From: Flavobacteriaceae bacterium
GTDB lineage: Bacteria > Bacteroidota > Bacteroidia > Flavobacteriales > Flavobacteriaceae
Length of the DNA stretch: 64,000 nucleotides
Assembly (NCBI GenBank): GCA_022428005.1
Contig: JAKMDI010000011.1
Location: forward strand, 32,882 to 96,881
Reading direction: 5' to 3'
Shown here: piece after piece, positions 61,755 to 64,000 of the stretch
Layout: each line of letters begins with the position of its first letter
How positions within the stretch are numbered: the first letter of the stretch is position 1
Notes under the pieces: model-generated
Told to the model about the DNA's origin: nothing
The model's input: the letters and a program-made list of their open reading frames with translations, nothing else
Database searches by the model: none
Program-made: the position numbers and the translations under genes

Positions 61755-63374
61755 ATGAAGACATTAGATTTTTTAGATTGGGTTTTTGTAGGAGTTTATT
61801 TTATGATCCTTGCGGGGATTGCCATTTGGGTGATTCGAAAAAGAAAAGACAATACCCAAGACTATTTTTTAGCAGGCAGAAATATAGGCTGGTTTGTGGT
61901 TGGTGCTTCCATATTTGCTTCTAATATTGGTTCAGAACACGTAGTGGGATTGGCTGGGGCAGGAGCAGACAATAAACTACCGATGTTGATCTACGAATTA
62001 CACGCATGGGTGGTTTTACTTTTGGGGTGGGTGTTTTTACCTTTCTATATGCGATCGGGGGTTTTTACCATGCCAGAGTTTTTAGAAAAAAGATTTGATG
62101 CGAGATCCCGATGGATTTTGTCTATTTTTTCAATTGCGGCCTATGTACTGACAAAAATCTCTGTCACCATATATGCTGGGGGTGTTGTCGTTTCCTATTT
62201 GTTGGGGATCGACTTTTGGACCGGTGCTATAGCTACGGTAATCCTTACTGGACTCTACACCGTTTTGGGCGGCATGCGCGCGGTCGTCTATACCGAAGCA
62301 CTGCAGGCAGTGGTGCTGGTGGTGGGTGCATTGATGTTGACCCTAATAGGCCTGGAGGAGGTTGGGGGTTGGTCCTCGATGAAAGCAACTGTGACACCAG
62401 AGTACCTCAATATGTGGCGTTCTGTGTCAGACCCGGACTTCCCTTGGTTGCCCCTTCTTATTTCCAGTACCATTGTTGGGATATGGTATTGGTGCACGGA
62501 TCAATATATAGTGCAACGGGCACTGACAGCAAAAAATCTAAAAGAAGCACGTAGGGGTACTATTTTTGGAGCGGTTTTAAAACTTTTTCCAGTATTTCTA
62601 TTTTTAATTCCAGGAATCATTGCTTTGACACTGAAGATGAGAGGGGAACTGCACTGGGATTCTGCAGACCAGGCTTTTCCCGTATTGATGAGCACCCTTT
62701 TGCCCTCGGGTTTAAGGGGCTTGGTAGCAGCAGGACTTTTGGCTGCGCTGATGAGTTCTTTGGCCTCGGTTTTTAACTCCTGTTCCACGCTCTTTACCGT
62801 AGATGTGTACAAGAAATTAAGACCCGATTCGTCCGAAAAAAACTTGGTCAGAATCGGTCAAATCGCCACTGCTGTGGCAGTAATCATTGGGATTATTTGG
62901 ATTCCCATCATGCAAAATATATCTGGGGTTCTCTATGAATACCTTCAAAAAGTACAATCCTATATTGCCCCTCCGATAACCGCTGTTTTTTTACTGGGGA
63001 TTTTTATAAAAAGGGTGAATAAACAGGGGGCTTTTTACACCCTGATCTCAGGCTTGGTCATCGCTACGTTGAGAATCGTATTGGAGCTGGTCAAAGATCA
63101 ATTGGACCCCCAGGGGGTATTATATTTTTTGGGAAACTTAAATTATTTGGTTTTTGGTGCGTATTTCTTTTTACTGAGCATCGTTTTGTTGATTGTTATT
63201 AGCTTGCTTACTGCGGCACCACGCTACGAAACAATAGAAAATTTAACCTTTTCCACCCTGACCGAAGAGGCTAAAAAGTCCAATAAAAACAGTTATAATT
63301 ATTGGGACATTATAATCACCATAAGCGTGGTGCTTGTTGTAGGCGGGGTGATGTACTTTTTTAACGGGAGTTAA
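61755..63374 (+). CDS. Sodium/solute symporter (SSS family), probable L-arabinose transporter
   Basis: A 539-residue carrier with about 14 transmembrane helices. The SSS features are WVFVGVYFMILAGIAIWV at the N-terminus, the sodium-site region FFLAGRNIGWFVVGASIFASNIGSEHVVGLAG (quoted in part as GRNIGWFVVGASIFASNIG) and YTEALQAVVLVVGALML. These resemble the SGLT/sugar subgroup. Being 112 bp after araA on the same strand, it most likely imports L-arabinose, which is inference from position. An AT-rich palindrome AATATTAATATT lies in the gap. Confidence 0.88.
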   Translation: MKTLDFLDWVFVGVYFMILAGIAIWVIRKRKDNTQDYFLAGRNIGWFVVGASIFASNIGSEHVVGLAGAGADNKLPMLIYELHAWVVLLLGWVFLPFYMRSGVFTMPEFLEKRFDARSRWILSIFSIAAYVLTKISVTIYAGGVVVSYLLGIDFWTGAIATVILTGLYTVLGGMRAVVYTEALQAVVLVVGALMLTLIGLEEVGGWSSMKATVTPEYLNMWRSVSDPDFPWLPLLISSTIVGIWYWCTDQYIVQRALTAKNLKEARRGTIFGAVLKLFPVFLFLIPGIIALTLKMRGELHWDSADQAFPVLMSTLLPSGLRGLVAAGLLAALMSSLASVFNSCSTLFTVDVYKKLRPDSSEKNLVRIGQIATAVAVIIGIIWIPIMQNISGVLYEYLQKVQSYIAPPITAVFLLGIFIKRVNKQGAFYTLISGLVIATLRIVLELVKDQLDPQGVLYFLGNLNYLVFGAYFFLLSIVLLIVISLLTAAPRYETIENLTFSTLTEEAKKSNKNSYNYWDIIITISVVLVVGGVMYFFNGS

Positions 63375-63462
63375 TCATACTTTTTAAATAGAGTAATATT
63401 TGCTGATTACTGAACAATATATGTTCTTAATTTGACAATATATATTAATTTTACATCATTAT

Positions 63463-63482
63463 TTACTGATTTTTTTCAGTAA
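63463..63482 (+). terminator. Hairpin TTACTGA-T6-TCAGTAA abutting the tRNA
   Basis: A 7-bp perfect stem with a six-T loop between the symporter and the tRNA-Met gene, ending one base before the tRNA. It may end the symporter transcript or act in the tRNA leader; it lacks a trailing T run. Upstream is another palindrome GAACA-ATATA-TGTTC (63412-63426). Confidence 0.35.
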
Positions 63483-63559
63483 GGTCCTATAGCTCAGTTG
63501 GTTAGAGTAGCTGACTCATAATCAGTTGGTCCCTGGTTCGAGCCCAGGTGGGACCACCA
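63483..63559 (+). tRNA. tRNA-Met (anticodon CAT)
   Basis: A 77-nt cloverleaf. Acceptor stem GGTCCTA pairs with TGGGACC (63549-63555), followed by A and an encoded CCA (63557-63559). Anticodon stem GCTGA/TCAGT surrounds loop CTCATAA, anticodon CAT at 63517-63519. The T arm is CCTGGTTCGAGCCCAGG. The A-U-closed acceptor end fits elongator Met rather than initiator. A CAT anticodon could also be tRNA-Ile2 after lysidine modification, so this is not fully excluded. Confidence 0.9.
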
Positions 63560-63563
63560 ACAA

Positions 63564-63602
63564 AAAACCTCAACTTCTTGAATTACAACTTGTTGAGGTT
63601 TT
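63564..63602 (+). terminator. Rho-independent terminator after tRNA-Met
   Basis: An 11-bp stem, AAAACCTCAAC (63564-63574) with GTTGAGGTTTT (63592-63602), a 17-nt loop, then a T-rich run (TTTTGTTTTT overlapping the stem end). Confidence 0.75.
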
Positions 63603-63625
63603 GTTTTTACACAAAACACCCTATG

Positions 63626-63645
63626 GGGTACTATATAGGGTACTA
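63626..63645. repeat. Direct repeat GGGTACTA, two copies 12 bp apart
   Basis: GGGTACTA at 63626-63633 and 63638-63645 between the tRNA terminator and the integrase fragment. Short direct repeats at this position in flavobacterial tRNA-integrase boundaries could be integrase arm-type sites; that role is inference. Confidence 0.5.
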
Positions 63646-63692
63646 AAAATCAGGAATTTTTCGTATATAAGAAATAGTTAATGGACTGATTA

Positions 63693-63947
63693 ATGGGACT
63701 TTATTACAGATTAGATTTTAAAAACAACAAGAATCATTTAAATCAAAAGGATTCTGCAACAGTTATTATAGACCATTACTACAAGTGTAAAAGAACAAAG
63801 GTAAGTACCGGTGTTGTTTGTCAAATTAAAGATTGGGACGATAATTGGAGAAAGAAAACTAAAACTTCTCAAGCAACTCTATTCCAAACACTGGAGCATG
63901 GGTTTCAGGAAAAGGTTTTTCTATTGGAACATGAGGTTGATATTTGA
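63693..63947 (+). pseudogene. Truncated tyrosine-integrase N-terminal (arm-binding) domain
   Basis: 84 codons starting at ATG 63693. YRLDFKNNKNHLNQKDSATV and KVSTGVVCQIKDWDDNWRKK match the N-terminal arm-binding domain of flavobacterial phage/transposon-type tyrosine recombinases. The frame ends in TGA at 63945-63947 with no core-binding or catalytic domain, and the other two frames downstream do not continue the domain. It lies about 130 bp after tRNA-Met, the usual place for such an integrase. It is a decayed integrase remnant, or a rearranged one. Confidence 0.6.
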
Positions 63948-64000
63948 TATGTAATCTAAACTCTATATCTTAGAGGTATTATTAACCATAAATCTAATAA

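Noticed and set aside
1..64000. CRISPR arrays, intact insertion sequences or prophage
   Set aside because: No regularly spaced repeats, transposase genes or phage structural genes were seen in a read of the window; only the integrase fragment at the right edge hints at mobile DNA.

Overview
The window is chromosomal DNA of a marine-type Bacteroidetes bacterium, almost certainly a member of the Flavobacteriaceae. The gene families say so: SprE/PorW of gliding and type IX secretion, DUF5687, DUF4254, DUF6341, DUF4837, GH3, and a TonB-type receptor with a carboxypeptidase-like N-terminal domain. So do the many promoters carrying the Bacteroidetes -7 box TAnnTTTG, the scarcity of purine-rich ribosome binding sites, and the frequent TTG starts. 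G+C of the genes looks close to 40 percent by eye. Nearly all of the window is ordinary core genome; accessory character appears only at the right end, where a tRNA gene is followed by an integrase fragment.

Layout. 1-5.2 kb: atpZ-like, bactofilin and sprE genes, then an ABC transporter whose ATPase and DUF5687 permease each carry a one-base frameshift. 5.2-16 kb: a flavin/2Fe-2S reductase, glycosyltransferases, purD, a surface-type operon (M23 peptidase, GH3, methyltransferase, GT2), tatA and pgk. 16-25 kb: holB, a methyltransferase with an A13 tract at its start, mnmG and ybeY with parS sites, gltX, an SPFH protein, glnS, folB and tRNA-Cys. 25-29.7 kb: rnr, a 495-bp AT-rich gap that looks like a replication origin, rpiB, a GNAT enzyme and rnpA. 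29.7-38.1 kb: an SMP-30/MBL/S8/M1/rnpA operon and a Usp/SulP operon. 38.3-45.4 kb: lepA, a MauE-thioredoxin fusion, dusB, a LolE-like permease, rbfA and small conserved genes. 45.6-52.8 kb: an AraC regulator and a sulfur operon (SulP, persulfide dioxygenase-rhodanese, two YeeE/YedE halves, probably a sulfatase) behind a Crp/Fnr gene. 52.9-57.7 kb: an outer-membrane receptor, DoxX-like proteins and DUF2237. 57.8-63.4 kb: an L-arabinose operon (araB, araD, araA, SSS symporter). 63.4-64 kb: tRNA-Met, a terminator, direct repeats and an integrase fragment.

The best leads are: (1) the AT-rich gap upstream of rpiB as candidate oriC, with one consensus parS and one near-consensus parS 8-10 kb away; (2) the sulfur operon, which has a perfect GTAAC-N4-GTTAC palindrome centred about 41.5 bp upstream of the start predicted from its -7 box, next to a Crp/Fnr gene; (3) three single-base deletions in homopolymers, which are either real decay or phase variation, or sequencing errors. 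No CRISPR array, prophage or intact insertion sequence was seen, and no clearly novel defence or mobile system.
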